A DNA stretch of 64,000 nucleotides. It comes from Myxococcus stipitatus (GTDB taxonomy: Bacteria; Myxococcota; Myxococcia; Myxococcales; Myxococcaceae). The translations under genes and the position numbers were made by a program. Of the stretch, positions 8,466 to 16,920 are shown one piece after another; position 1 is the first letter of the stretch; every line of letters begins with the position of its first letter. A model generated the notes under the pieces. It was not told the origin of the DNA and made no database searches. It saw nothing but the letters and a program-made list of their open reading frames with translations. The stretch is from NCBI RefSeq assembly GCF_038561935.1, contig NZ_CP102770.1, positions 3,038,001 through 3,102,000 on the forward strand. Direction: 5' to 3'.

Positions 8466-9340
8466 GGCTCGCGGAGCTGTGGGCTCGAGGACTCGCCCGC
8501 GTGATGGATGCGGTGCGCGTCAACGCCGTGGCGCTGGAGGTCCGCGAGGGCGTCTCGCTCTGGCACAAGCGGCGCCGGCTCGGCATGGGGGCGGTGATTG
8601 CCGCGGGGAATGTCTTCCTGCGCCTGTCTCGCAGCCGCATCCGGATGTTTCCCTCGGCCAAGCACTGGCGCGACTGGGAGCTGTCGTCCTTCGCGCTCCT
8701 CCACCCAGGCCGTACCGCCGAGGCCCGGGGCACGCATGCCGTCGCGCTGGAAGCCCTTCCGGGGGAGCGCCTCGACCTCCTGCTCGCGAGGGGCCGATTG
8801 ACGCAGGCCATGGTGGAGGCCGCCGCACGCGAGCTGCATCGGGCCCACGGACTGAGGCAGCCTCGTGCTTCGCACCCGTGGTCCCACGGCGATGCCCACC
8901 TGAAGAACCTCCTCTACGACGAAGCCGGACAGCGCGCCTGGCTCATCGACTTCGAGACCGAGCACGACGCGCACCTCTCCGCCGACGAGCGACATGCGGA
9001 CGACCTGTTCGTCTTCTTGCTCGACCTGAGAGGCCGCACGACGCGGGAAGAGGCCCTCTGCCTCGCCAGGGCCTTCCTGTGCGCCTATGTCGAGCCTGGC
9101 GTGCTGGACGCCCTGCGGGCCCGCCTGCGGCCACCTCGCGGGCTGGCGCGAGCCCTCTGGATGAGCCGCTCACACCACCTCCCGGAGGCGGAGCTCCTCG
9201 AGTGGCTGGAGGACCTCCGCCGCGGGGGCGACCCCGGTCCATGCTCCAGGACTCCGGGGGCGAAGGTCGGAGGTCATGCCGCGGAGTCGCGGACCCCGGA
9301 TGACAGCGTCCGGGTGGGCGCCTCCGATGCGCGCACGTAG
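8462..9340 (+). CDS. Aminoglycoside-phosphotransferase-fold (kinase-like) protein
   Basis: This 292-residue protein has the catalytic signature of the APH/choline-kinase/Bud32-type kinase fold. HGDAHLKNLLYD (about 141-152) gives the HxDxxxxN loop, and LIDFETEHD follows as the metal-binding D in place of DFG. The N-terminal lobe has GNVFLRLSRSRIRMFPS, where nucleotide binding is expected. GTG 8462 is the start, overlapping the previous TGA. Its substrate may be lipid, sugar or protein; the membrane-protein partners make a membrane-proximal substrate attractive, but that is inference. Its 3' end overlaps the convergent MBL gene by 67 bases. Confidence 0.78.
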   Translation: MRLAELWARGLARVMDAVRVNAVALEVREGVSLWHKRRRLGMGAVIAAGNVFLRLSRSRIRMFPSAKHWRDWELSSFALLHPGRTAEARGTHAVALEALPGERLDLLLARGRLTQAMVEAAARELHRAHGLRQPRASHPWSHGDAHLKNLLYDEAGQRAWLIDFETEHDAHLSADERHADDLFVFLLDLRGRTTREEALCLARAFLCAYVEPGVLDALRARLRPPRGLARALWMSRSHHLPEAELLEWLEDLRRGGDPGPCSRTPGAKVGGHAAESRTPDDSVRVGASDART

Positions 9341-10149
9341 CGATCCATCTCCACCGCGCAGTGCGCGGAGAAGATGCTCACCTCGCTCGGATGCTCCTTC
9401 ACCAGGGTCCGCAGCCGCGCCTGGTTCTCGAGGCGCGCGGCGTTGTCCGTGGAGCGCAGCCGCTGGAAGAGCGCCAGGCCCCACGGGCTGCGCGGCGACA
9501 CGGGGTCCATCTCCTTGTGGCTGAAGTACGCATCCCCCGCGTGCAGCAGCCACCGTCCCTCCGTCTTCACGGCGATGCCGCAGTGCCCCTCCGAGTGCCC
9601 CACGAGGGGCACCATCACGAGCTCCGAGGACAGCTCCGGAATCACGCGCACGGAGGCGAACCCGAACCAGCGCTCACCCTCGACGTCATACGGCCTCCAC
9701 AGGGGCTGGTGGGCCCACTGGGCGGCGCGGTAGCCGAACTTCGCGCTGCGCCCCACCGGGGCCATGGCCGCGGCGTACTCGTCCCGGAAGACGTGCACCT
9801 TCGCGCGAGGGAAGTCCGCGAGCCCACCGACGTGGTCCAGGTCCAGGTGCGTGGGGATGATGTGCCGCACGTCCTCGCGCCGGAACCCCAGCTTCTCCAC
9901 CTGCTCCGCCGCGGTCTCCTCCCGCAGCAGCCGGGGGGCGTTGCGACGCAGGAAGCGCTGGCCCAACCTGCGCGGGTCCTGGATGTCCGCGAGCCCCAGG
10001 CCCGTGTCGACCAGCACCAGGCCGTCGTCCGATTCGATGAGCAGGCAATGGCAGACCAGCCGTGCCCGTGTGAACAGGCCTCCTTCGCCCAGGACGAAGC
10101 GCGCGCTGGCGGGGCACAGGGTGCCGCAGTTGAGGTGATGGACTCGCAT
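9274..10149 (-). CDS. MBL-fold metallo-hydrolase, lactonase-like
   Basis: A 291-residue cytoplasmic metallo-beta-lactamase-fold enzyme. Zinc motif HLDLDH is at residues 101-106, a further His lies in PLVGHSEGH, and the bridging Asp is in LLHAGDAYF. The arrangement (HxDxDH, about 80 residues, H, then D) is like N-acyl-homoserine-lactone lactonases and related hydrolases. A lactone or ester substrate is possible but not proven. An AAGGAG site precedes ATG 10149. It is divergent from the AraC-type regulator at 10236 (86 bases apart), which may control it. Its last 67 bases overlap the end of the kinase-like gene on the other strand. Confidence 0.85.
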   Translation of the reverse strand: MRVHHLNCGTLCPASARFVLGEGGLFTRARLVCHCLLIESDDGLVLVDTGLGLADIQDPRRLGQRFLRRNAPRLLREETAAEQVEKLGFRREDVRHIIPTHLDLDHVGGLADFPRAKVHVFRDEYAAAMAPVGRSAKFGYRAAQWAHQPLWRPYDVEGERWFGFASVRVIPELSSELVMVPLVGHSEGHCGIAVKTEGRWLLHAGDAYFSHKEMDPVSPRSPWGLALFQRLRSTDNAARLENQARLRTLVKEHPSEVSIFSAHCAVEMDRYVRASEAPTRTLSSGVRDSAA

Positions 10150-10235
10150 GGGGACTCACTCCTTGGAGGGAACGGCGAGAGGTGACCCCAAGGTAGGAAG
10201 GCCGCCAGGAGGGCGATTGGAGAAATCGGCCATCG

Positions 10236-11051
10236 GTGCCCGCGTGGATTGAATCCCCGGCCACGGTGCCCCATGCTTTCCGGGTGACCTCTCCGTCGCT
10301 TCAGGTCGCTCCCCGAGGGCTGCTCGCGAGCTTCGTCCGCGGCTTTCGCGCCGTCACGCGAGGCGAGCAGGCGCCGTCCTATGTCCGCCTCCCCGATGGA
10401 GAGTCCGAGCTCATCATCCGGTTGGACGACACCCACGGTGATGCCTACGTCATCGGCACCCGCCTGATGCCGCTCCAGAAGGGTGGGGCGGACGTGCCGC
10501 CTTTGGCCATCGCGGTGCGCTTCAAGGTCGCGGGGGCCTATCCCTTCTTCGGCGTCCCCATGGGCGAGCTCACCAACCGGGTCATCCACCTCGACACGCT
10601 ATGGGGGCGGGAGGGGGGGCGGCTGAGGGAGCGGTTGCACGAGGGGCCCGGTCTGGAGGCGAAGCTCGGCGTGCTCCAGGACACGCTCGAGGCGCGCCTG
10701 CGCGGAGGCGATGTGTTCGAGCCGCCGTCCGCCCACGTCGTCCGCCGGGCCGTGCGTGTCATCGCTCAGGCGCGCGAGTTGCCGCGAGTGGATGCGCTGG
10801 CGAAGGCCCTGGGGGTCAGCGAACGCCAGCTCCGCAGGGCCTTCGAGGATGTGGTGGGCTTGGGTCCCAAGGCCTACGCGCGCGTGGTGCGCCTGCAGCG
10901 CGCGCTTCGAGCCTCGCGGCGGGTGGTCTCCCCGGACTGGGGCGCCATCGCCGCCGCGACGGGCTACTACGACCAGGCCCACCTCATCGCCGACTTCCGA
11001 GGCCTGACGGGCCATACCCCGGTGGCCCTGCTGCGACGTGCTCTGCCCTGA
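10236..11051 (+). CDS. AraC family transcriptional regulator (DUF6597-type N-terminus)
   Basis: The C-terminal 100 residues form a double helix-turn-helix of the AraC family: LAKALGVSERQLRRAFEDVVG, then WGAIAAATGYYDQAHLIADFRGLTGHTP, with the typical DQxHxxxDFRxxxGxxP end. The N-terminal half (SYVRLPDGESELIIRLDD) resembles the DUF6597 sensor found in many such regulators. The start is uncertain: GTG 10236 gives 271 residues, while an in-frame GTG at 10284 is also reasonable because family similarity begins near there. It is divergent from the MBL hydrolase and probably regulates it. Confidence 0.85.
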   Translation: MPAWIESPATVPHAFRVTSPSLQVAPRGLLASFVRGFRAVTRGEQAPSYVRLPDGESELIIRLDDTHGDAYVIGTRLMPLQKGGADVPPLAIAVRFKVAGAYPFFGVPMGELTNRVIHLDTLWGREGGRLRERLHEGPGLEAKLGVLQDTLEARLRGGDVFEPPSAHVVRRAVRVIAQARELPRVDALAKALGVSERQLRRAFEDVVGLGPKAYARVVRLQRALRASRRVVSPDWGAIAAATGYYDQAHLIADFRGLTGHTPVALLRRALP

Positions 11052-11138
11052 CCGGGGTGAGGCGCTCTCGGGTTCCCGCGGTCACGCCTTCGCGCTCAGC
11101 CCGCCGTGGGGGGCTCCGCGGGTTGGGGGCCGCGCGGC

Positions 11139-11735
11139 TCAGTCATCATCATCGTCGTCACCGCCACCACCGGCGCCGCCTCCGTCCCCCGCGGCGGCGG
11201 GGGTGGGGATGTTGAAGGTGCATGTCAGCTCGTCGCCGCTCGCGTAGCGGTAGACGAAGTGTCCCTCCGCGAAGTCGCTGTCGATCTCCACCAGCGTCAG
11301 TGTGGCGCTGTCGGGGACGCCCGAGGCCAGGGGGAAGCCCGGACCACTGCCTCCAGCGCCCGAGCGCGTCGCACGCCACCACTTCACCGGAGTACCTCCC
11401 TCCGGGACCAGTCGGTCCTCCTGGACAAGGAGCTGCACCGTGACAGGTCCGCTGCTCCGCTCGAGGCTCATCCCTCGGGTGAGCTCGGCGTCCGCGCCGA
11501 AGGCGATGAGCGTATCCAGTCCTGCTGGCACGTAGTTGATCTTCAGCTCCGTCGGGAGCAGTCCGAAGCGGTCGCGCTCCAGTCGCGAATACACGCCGTC
11601 GATGGGCCAATCCACCGATTCCCCCGCATGGGTGCCTCGACATTCCCCCGTGGCGACCCGGTCATCTCCGCAGGCCGTGGTGAACAGGAGCAGGGCGACA
11701 CCTGGAACCGCCGCGCAACGAATTCGTTCATTCAT
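11139..11735 (-). CDS. Lipoprotein with Gly-rich and poly-Asp tail
   Basis: This 198-residue protein has a lipoprotein signal ending TTAC (lipid Cys at residue 22). The body has no recognised domain; it reads as a beta-rich secreted domain (TVQLLVQEDRLVPEG, ATLTLVEIDSDFAEGHF) with two later cysteines. The end is low-complexity: a glycine-rich stretch followed by six aspartates. A polyacidic surface-exposed tail could bind calcium or keep the protein extended. It is convergent with the AraC gene. Confidence 0.7.
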   Translation of the reverse strand: MNERIRCAAVPGVALLLFTTACGDDRVATGECRGTHAGESVDWPIDGVYSRLERDRFGLLPTELKINYVPAGLDTLIAFGADAELTRGMSLERSSGPVTVQLLVQEDRLVPEGGTPVKWWRATRSGAGGSGPGFPLASGVPDSATLTLVEIDSDFAEGHFVYRYASGDELTCTFNIPTPAAAGDGGGAGGGGDDDDDD

Positions 11736-12075
11736 GTGCCCATCTTAGAGGTGTCCGCGTCTTTTCCCGTATGGGTCCGGGCCGCCACCCTCCATGGCGC
11801 GGTGCATCCACTCACTGTTGCTGCAGGCGTGGAAGCGCAGGTCCTCCCATCGAAGGGCTCGATGGATGGAGGGCTCGCCTGGCCACTCCTTCGTCGATGG
11901 CCTTGGCATCAGGGTCGAACGCACTGGCGACGCGTGTGCCAGCGTGCTTGGCGGATGCCGTCGGGCATGTGGATGGCTTGCCTGCCGCGAGGGGACCTGC
12001 CTGGGCATCGGCGGTCGATGGGGCGGGCGCATCATGGGCCGAGACGGATGCAGGCGTGGCCGGTAAGGTGGGCGC
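11736..12075. other. Intergenic region upstream of trmJ
   Basis: These 340 bases lie between the divergent lipoprotein and trmJ genes. Several frames are open, but none has a ribosome binding site or protein-like composition. I see no clear promoter or repeat. Confidence 0.35.
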
Positions 12076-12819
12076 ATGTCTCTCGTTTCCCACCTGCGCG
12101 TCGTGCTGCACCAGACGCAGGGCCCGGACAATCTCGGCGCCGTGGCGCGCCTGGCCGCCAACTTCGGTGTGGCGGAGCTCGTGCTCTCAGACCCCCAACT
12201 GCAGGAGATGGACGGCGCACGACGCATGGCCGTCCATGCTGGCCATGTCCTCGAGTCGGCGCGCATCGTGCCGACCCTGCCCGCGGCGCTGGAGGACGTG
12301 GTGCTCGCGATAGGGACGACCTCCCGGCAGAACCTGCGCGGCATGCCGACGCTCTCTCCCGAGGAGGCGGTGGAGATGCTGGCGCGGCACGCCCAGCGCG
12401 GGAAGGTCGCGCTGGTCCTCGGAGGTGAGAAGCGGGGCATGTCGGACGAGGACCTGAGCCACTGCCAACAGGCGCTCGTCATCCCGACTCGGCCTGAGCA
12501 GCCCTCGATGAACCTGGCGCAGGCGGCGGCGGTCCTCTTCTATCTCTGCTCGCGCGCGCAGGCGGAAGTGCCAGAGCGAAGTGTGGCGGAGGGGGCGCCC
12601 CTGCGACTGGTGCAGGCGCTCCAGGCCCGGATGCGGCAGGTCCTCCTGGACGCGGACTTCCTCAACTGGCAGGGGCCGGATGCGGTGCTCTCGGAGATGA
12701 TCCACTCACTCACCCGCGCGGCACTGACGAAGCGCGAGGTGGAGCTGTGGCTCAACGCCTTCAAGCACCTTGGCCGCTGTGTCGCTCGCCCGGCGACGCC
12801 TCCCGAGCCCACGAAGTAG
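12076..12819 (+). CDS. trmJ: tRNA (cytidine/uridine-2'-O-)-methyltransferase TrmJ
   Basis: A SPOUT-class RNA 2'-O-methyltransferase of 247 residues, the usual size for TrmJ, which methylates position 32 of tRNAs with S-adenosylmethionine. The three SPOUT motifs are visible: GPDNLGAVARLAANFG (about 16-31, with the N-x-GA-x-R core), LVLGGEKRGMSDED (about 115-128), and PSMNLAQAAAVLFYL (about 141-155). The helical C-terminal extension seen in TrmJ is present (about 175-240). AAGGTGG lies six bases before the ATG. A TrmH-like paralogue is a less likely alternative. Confidence 0.88.
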   Translation: MSLVSHLRVVLHQTQGPDNLGAVARLAANFGVAELVLSDPQLQEMDGARRMAVHAGHVLESARIVPTLPAALEDVVLAIGTTSRQNLRGMPTLSPEEAVEMLARHAQRGKVALVLGGEKRGMSDEDLSHCQQALVIPTRPEQPSMNLAQAAAVLFYLCSRAQAEVPERSVAEGAPLRLVQALQARMRQVLLDADFLNWQGPDAVLSEMIHSLTRAALTKREVELWLNAFKHLGRCVARPATPPEPTK

Positions 12820-12880
12820 AGCGGGATTCGAACCTGGCTCCATCGCGCGCCGCTCAGCCCTGGAACGGGTCGAGCGCGCG

Positions 12881-13768
12881 TCAGGGCCGCGAGCCCTGCT
12901 CCTGGCTCGTGTAGACCATCTCCAGCCAGCGGTCCGTCTTGACGTGCCCTTCGCCAAAGCTCCGGAACTTCTCCGGCAGGCCCTCGGCCTTCACCTGCTC
13001 CAGTGACAGGCCCGCCTCCTTCTTGCGACGCACGAGCGCGGTGGTCTCGCGCAACATGGCGACGAAGCGCTCCAGCTCCTCGCGCCCGCCGAGCGCACCG
13101 TGGCCCGGAATGATGCGTGCCCCGGGTGGCAGGCTCGCGAGCAGCGTCTCCGCGTTGCGCACGTAGCCCCCCACGTTGCCGCCCGCTTCCAGGTCGATGA
13201 CGGGGAACCGGTCCGTGAAGAAGAGGTCCCCGGTGTGCAGGACGTTGCTGCCCACGAAGAGCACCGCGATGTCTCCGTCCGTGTGGCCCGAGGGGAGGTG
13301 TGTCAGGCGGACCTCCTCGCCGTTGAACCAGAGGCTCATGCCTTGCTGGAGGGTGACGATGGGGCGTGCGTGCTCGGGCGCGGGAGGCAGCGTCTCTCCG
13401 CGCCGTGTCCTCGGCTTGGACATCCGCTCGCGCACGGCCCTATGGGCGACGAGCGTGGCCTCTCGTCCGAAGGCCGCATTGCCGCCCGTGTGGTCGCTGT
13501 GCACGTGCGTATTGACCACATAGACCAGCCGCTGCTTCCCGAGCTTCTTGAGGGCCGCGCGCAGCTTGTCCGAGAGCGGCGCGAACTCGGTGTCCACCAG
13601 GAGCTGCCCATCCGGCCCCACGGAGACCGCGATGTTTCCTCCGGCTCCCTGAATCATGTGGACGTTTCCCGCCACGCGCGTCGCGCGCACCTCCACCTGG
13701 GAGAAGTCGCGCTCCTGGGCGAGCACGAGCCCCGGCAACAGGACCATCATGGCGGCAACGACCTTCAT
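12881..13768 (-). CDS. Secreted MBL-fold metallo-hydrolase
   Basis: This 295-residue protein has an N-terminal signal peptide (about 1-18, ending VLAQ) and a metallo-beta-lactamase fold. The zinc motif HVHSDH is at residues 88-93, a His is in LPSGHTDGD, the bridging Asp in HTGDLFF, and a late His in IPGHG. Related exported proteins include SoxH-like and cyclase-like MBL enzymes; no lactamase-specific residues can be claimed. GGAGGTCGC precedes the ATG at 13768, fixing the start. It is convergent with trmJ and stands alone on its strand. Confidence 0.85.
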   Translation of the reverse strand: MKVVAAMMVLLPGLVLAQERDFSQVEVRATRVAGNVHMIQGAGGNIAVSVGPDGQLLVDTEFAPLSDKLRAALKKLGKQRLVYVVNTHVHSDHTGGNAAFGREATLVAHRAVRERMSKPRTRRGETLPPAPEHARPIVTLQQGMSLWFNGEEVRLTHLPSGHTDGDIAVLFVGSNVLHTGDLFFTDRFPVIDLEAGGNVGGYVRNAETLLASLPPGARIIPGHGALGGREELERFVAMLRETTALVRRKKEAGLSLEQVKAEGLPEKFRSFGEGHVKTDRWLEMVYTSQEQGSRP

Positions 13769-14161
13769 GCGACCTCCAGGCTGCGGACGGAACGGCGCCA
13801 CGTCATAGCATCTGCCACGTGCTTTCATTCCCGAGGACGAGACGCCACTCGGGCACGGCTCCGTGGTCCGCGCGGAGCTCGAGAGGGGCTCCCGCGACGG
13901 GTTCGCTCTCGCCGTCGGCCGAGAGTGAGCGACTGGGGCGCTCTCACCTCCAAGCGCGAAAAGGACGAGAGCAGGCCTTGCAGGCTCGTGTGTCCGTTGG
14001 CGGCATATCCGGAGGCCAGAAGTGCCCCCAACGACCAGCCCAGGCCGGTGGGCTGCCTTGCGCCTCGACTGTCGCAACGCCTGCGGCCTCGCTGCTAGCG
14101 TGACACCCGCGAGTTTGCCGCCGCGCGACGGCGCCAGGTCAGAGCAGGGGAGGCTGAGCGG
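13769..14161. other. Intergenic region between divergent hydrolase genes
   Basis: About 390 bases between the leftward MBL gene and the rightward alpha/beta hydrolase gene. It should hold both promoters. I see no coding frame with a ribosome binding site and no strong repeat. Confidence 0.35.
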
Positions 14162-15037
14162 ATGAAATCGGCATTCAAGGGGGCGCAGGCGAAGGCGGTC
14201 CTGACCCGGTGGCATGACCACTTCCGCGGCCGTCTGCGAGTCCCCACCGAGAGTCGGACCGTGAAGACCCGCATCGGCGACACGCACGTGCTGGTGGGCG
14301 GCCCGGAAGCGGGCCCCGCTGTCGTCGTCCTTCACGGCGCACTCGCCAGCTCCGCGCACGTGCTCCATGAGCTGGCGCCGCTGCTGGAACACTTCCGTCT
14401 TCACGCCGTGGACGTCGTCGGCCAGTCGGTGATGAGCGCGGATGTGCGGCCTTCGGTATCGAACAACGAATATGGCGAGTGGCTCCGAGACGTTCTCGAC
14501 GGCCTGTCCCTCCAGCGTCCGCATGTGGTGGGCGTGAGCTGGGGTGGCTTCGTGTCCATCCGGCTCGCGGCCCTCGCGCCCGAGCGCATCGACAGGCTCG
14601 CCCTCTTGTTCCCCGCGGGGGTGGTGAATGGCTCTCACTGGGAGGGGCTCACGAAGGTGGCCATCCCGATGATGCTCTACCGGATGTCCCCGTCGGAGCG
14701 TCGCCTGAAGGCGTTCGTCCGTCATCTGCTCACGACCCAGGACGATGACTGGGCACCCTTCCTGGGCGACGCCGTCCGTGCGTGCAACATGGACATGCGT
14801 GTCCCTGCGCTCGCGAAGCCGGAGGAGCTGATCCGATTGCAGGCGCCCACGCTCGTGCTCGCTGGCGATGGGGATGTGAGCTTTCCAGGAGAGAAGCTGC
14901 TCGCCCGCGCCCAAGCGCTCTTTCCCAGCCTCGCCGACCAGGAGCTCATCAAGGACTGTCGCCACTGTCCGCCCACGACGGATGCCTTCCGGCAATGGCT
15001 GGCGAAGCGTATCGGCGACTTCCTGCGGGCGGGCTGA
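14162..15037 (+). CDS. Alpha/beta hydrolase
   Basis: A 291-residue cytoplasmic alpha/beta hydrolase. The oxyanion-hole segment LHGALAS is at about residues 57-63, and the nucleophile elbow GVSWGG has Ser126. The acid is probably Asp in LAGDGDVSFP, and the base is probably His in KDCRHCPP near the C-terminus. The PHVVGVSWGGFV context and overall length match general esterase or peroxidase-like members; substrate unknown. GGGAGG lies eight bases before the ATG. It is convergent with the ChaN-like lipoprotein gene, with a hairpin terminator between. Confidence 0.85.
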   Translation: MKSAFKGAQAKAVLTRWHDHFRGRLRVPTESRTVKTRIGDTHVLVGGPEAGPAVVVLHGALASSAHVLHELAPLLEHFRLHAVDVVGQSVMSADVRPSVSNNEYGEWLRDVLDGLSLQRPHVVGVSWGGFVSIRLAALAPERIDRLALLFPAGVVNGSHWEGLTKVAIPMMLYRMSPSERRLKAFVRHLLTTQDDDWAPFLGDAVRACNMDMRVPALAKPEELIRLQAPTLVLAGDGDVSFPGEKLLARAQALFPSLADQELIKDCRHCPPTTDAFRQWLAKRIGDFLRAG

Positions 15038-15041
15038 CATG

Positions 15042-15069
15042 CGGCTGGGGCCGTCATCCGCCCCAGCCG
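15042..15069. terminator. Hairpin terminator between convergent genes
   Basis: CGGCTGGGG (15042-15050) and CCCCAGCCG (15061-15069) are perfect 9-base arms around a 10-base loop. The hairpin lies just after the alpha/beta hydrolase stop and before the end of the convergent ChaN-like gene. Confidence 0.65.
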
Positions 15070-15108
15070 AGCCTGTCCAGGCATCAGGACGTCAGGCGTG
15101 CCGGCACC

Positions 15109-16791
15109 TCAAGGAGGTGTCGCGTTCGCGGCCTTCACCTCTTCGAGCGTCTTGGCCAGCGGAGGCAGCCCCCACTTCGCGCGCTCCGCATCCGTCACTG
15201 ACGGATCCACCGCGTACAGTCGCCACTGCCCGTTCACGCGCTCGCGCTGCGTCCCGTAGCGCTGGGGCTTGCCTTGCATCATCAGGACCCGGTCCTCCGC
15301 GGTTGCGGCCATCACGCGCGCCAGGCCGTCCTTCGGGTCGAGCTCCACGCTCTTGAGCAGCAGCCCATGGGCGCGCTGGAAGTCGGCACCTTCGCCGTGG
15401 TGGAAGATGGCGCCCGCGTGGAAGTGGTCCTTGGCGCTCTGGACCTTGCCCGACTTCAGCAGCTCGTCGACCCGCGCCCGGCGCCGTGCGTCGCGAGGCC
15501 GGATGACGGCCCAATCCAGCTCGCGGCCCTCGAGCTCGCCCTCACGGTCCTCCTGGTCCTCCAGGAAGAGGGAGAACAGCTCCGCGTTGGAGTGAGGCGC
15601 CATCGTCGCCACGAGGTTGGCCTTCACCCGGTTGACCAGCGGCACCCAGCGAGCGTCCGCTCGCAGCGAGGCGAGGTCGGAGTCCCGCCGGAGGTGCTGC
15701 CAGGACGTGTACCCCTTGTCCGCGACGGTCCCGAGGGCGCTGAACGCACCGTCCTTGTCGCCCGCCAGCGCGCGACAGCAGGCTTCGTTGTAGGCGTCCG
15801 ACGCGCCCTGGGACGGGTCGACGCGTGCCGCCTCGGCGAAGTGCTGGGCGCACGCCGCGAACTGCTTCGCATGGAAGGCCGTGTCCGCCTGTTGTCGCAA
15901 CAGCAGTCCCTGTCCGTACGGCCCCCGCTTCGACTCCGCTGCGGGCGGCGAAGCGGTGAGGTTCCCCACGTGGAAGAAGCCGTGGTAGCCATTGGCGGAT
16001 GTCGCGGACACTTCGACGGACGGCTGTCGTCCCAGGTCTCTGCGCGGCAGGGTGCGCCCCATGCACGGCTGTTGGCCCATGCACACCCAGGCGCTGCCTC
16101 CGGTGTAGCTGTTGTTCATCGCCACCACGCGGTGCTTCGCCTGGGTCAGATGCCAGCCCATGGGCAGGAACTCCGGGTCCCACGGCGCGCCCTTGTCGAC
16201 CAGGGCGTGGATGTTGCCGGTGAGCACCAGCGTGAGGTCTCCCGGGAGCTGCTCCACCGCGGTGCCAATGCGCTTCGCCATCCGCGCGTCGCGGCTCTCC
16301 GCCACCCCCTTGAGCTCATCGTCGAAGGCGAAGACGACGAGCTTCGCGCCCGCGCGCCGCAAGTCGCGCAGCTGTCCCAGCAGCTGGAGCATGGCCTGGC
16401 TGCTGCGTCCGTCCTGGATGTCTCGCACCCAGAACGGACGCTGGAGGAGCTCCTCTTGCGCCCGTGTCACATCCTCCGCCGCGAGGAATGCGTCCAGCGA
16501 CGGCTGCTCCGCCTCGGGAATCTCGAGCCCCACCCGGACCGCCAGCCCCTTCGCGGAGGCCAGGCACGCGACCTGTCCGGTGAAGCGCGGCACCTCTTGC
16601 GTGCCGTGCATCTCCCCGAGCAGCACGAGCCCGCCGGGCGCGAGCAGTGCCTCCGTTCCAGCGAGCGCCGTGTCGCACGCGAGCGGGGCCGAGGTGGCCC
16701 GCGGCGCCACGGCGGAGGTGGATGCACAGCCGGACAACCCATACAGCGACCAGGTGACAAGACAGACGCCAGCCACGACCCTTCCACGCAT
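15109..16791 (-). CDS. Lipoprotein with ChaN/EreA-like domain, TPR-like region and DUF6624-like end
   Basis: This 560-residue protein has a lipoprotein signal (lipid Cys at residue 22). The first domain has GEMHGT (59-64) and a later LTGNIHAL, as in the ChaN haem-binding and erythromycin-esterase-like superfamily, where these His/Glu positions form the ligand site. A middle region (about 325-420) reads as helical repeats (AFHAKQFAACAQHFAEAAR, AYNEACCRALAGDKDGAF). The C-terminal 130 residues match the DUF6624 pattern (DARRRARVDELL, DHFHAGAIFHHG). The ATG at 16791 gives the signal peptide; the frame is open to 16872. I do not know a characterised protein with this order of domains. Confidence 0.75.
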   Translation of the reverse strand: MRGRVVAGVCLVTWSLYGLSGCASTSAVAPRATSAPLACDTALAGTEALLAPGGLVLLGEMHGTQEVPRFTGQVACLASAKGLAVRVGLEIPEAEQPSLDAFLAAEDVTRAQEELLQRPFWVRDIQDGRSSQAMLQLLGQLRDLRRAGAKLVVFAFDDELKGVAESRDARMAKRIGTAVEQLPGDLTLVLTGNIHALVDKGAPWDPEFLPMGWHLTQAKHRVVAMNNSYTGGSAWVCMGQQPCMGRTLPRRDLGRQPSVEVSATSANGYHGFFHVGNLTASPPAAESKRGPYGQGLLLRQQADTAFHAKQFAACAQHFAEAARVDPSQGASDAYNEACCRALAGDKDGAFSALGTVADKGYTSWQHLRRDSDLASLRADARWVPLVNRVKANLVATMAPHSNAELFSLFLEDQEDREGELEGRELDWAVIRPRDARRRARVDELLKSGKVQSAKDHFHAGAIFHHGEGADFQRAHGLLLKSVELDPKDGLARVMAATAEDRVLMMQGKPQRYGTQRERVNGQWRLYAVDPSVTDAERAKWGLPPLAKTLEEVKAANATPP

Positions 16792-16920
16792 GTCGACTCC
16801 CAGGGAACGACGAGGGGATACCCACCATCGCGATGCAAGCCCCGGAATTCGAATCACACTTCCGCCGGACACGGAACCGCCCGGAAGAGTTCACCCTGAA
16901 CGAACGAGCGCTCGGTCCAC

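Noticed and set aside
11771..12075. Extra genes upstream of trmJ on either strand
   Set aside because: Open frames have no ribosome site and an amino acid make-up typical of GC-rich out-of-frame translation.
12816..12860. tRNA 3' half: the minus strand reads GGTTCGAATCCCGC, like a T-loop
   Set aside because: The T stem pairs poorly, no anticodon stem or acceptor match is found, and the sequence sits directly after the trmJ stop.
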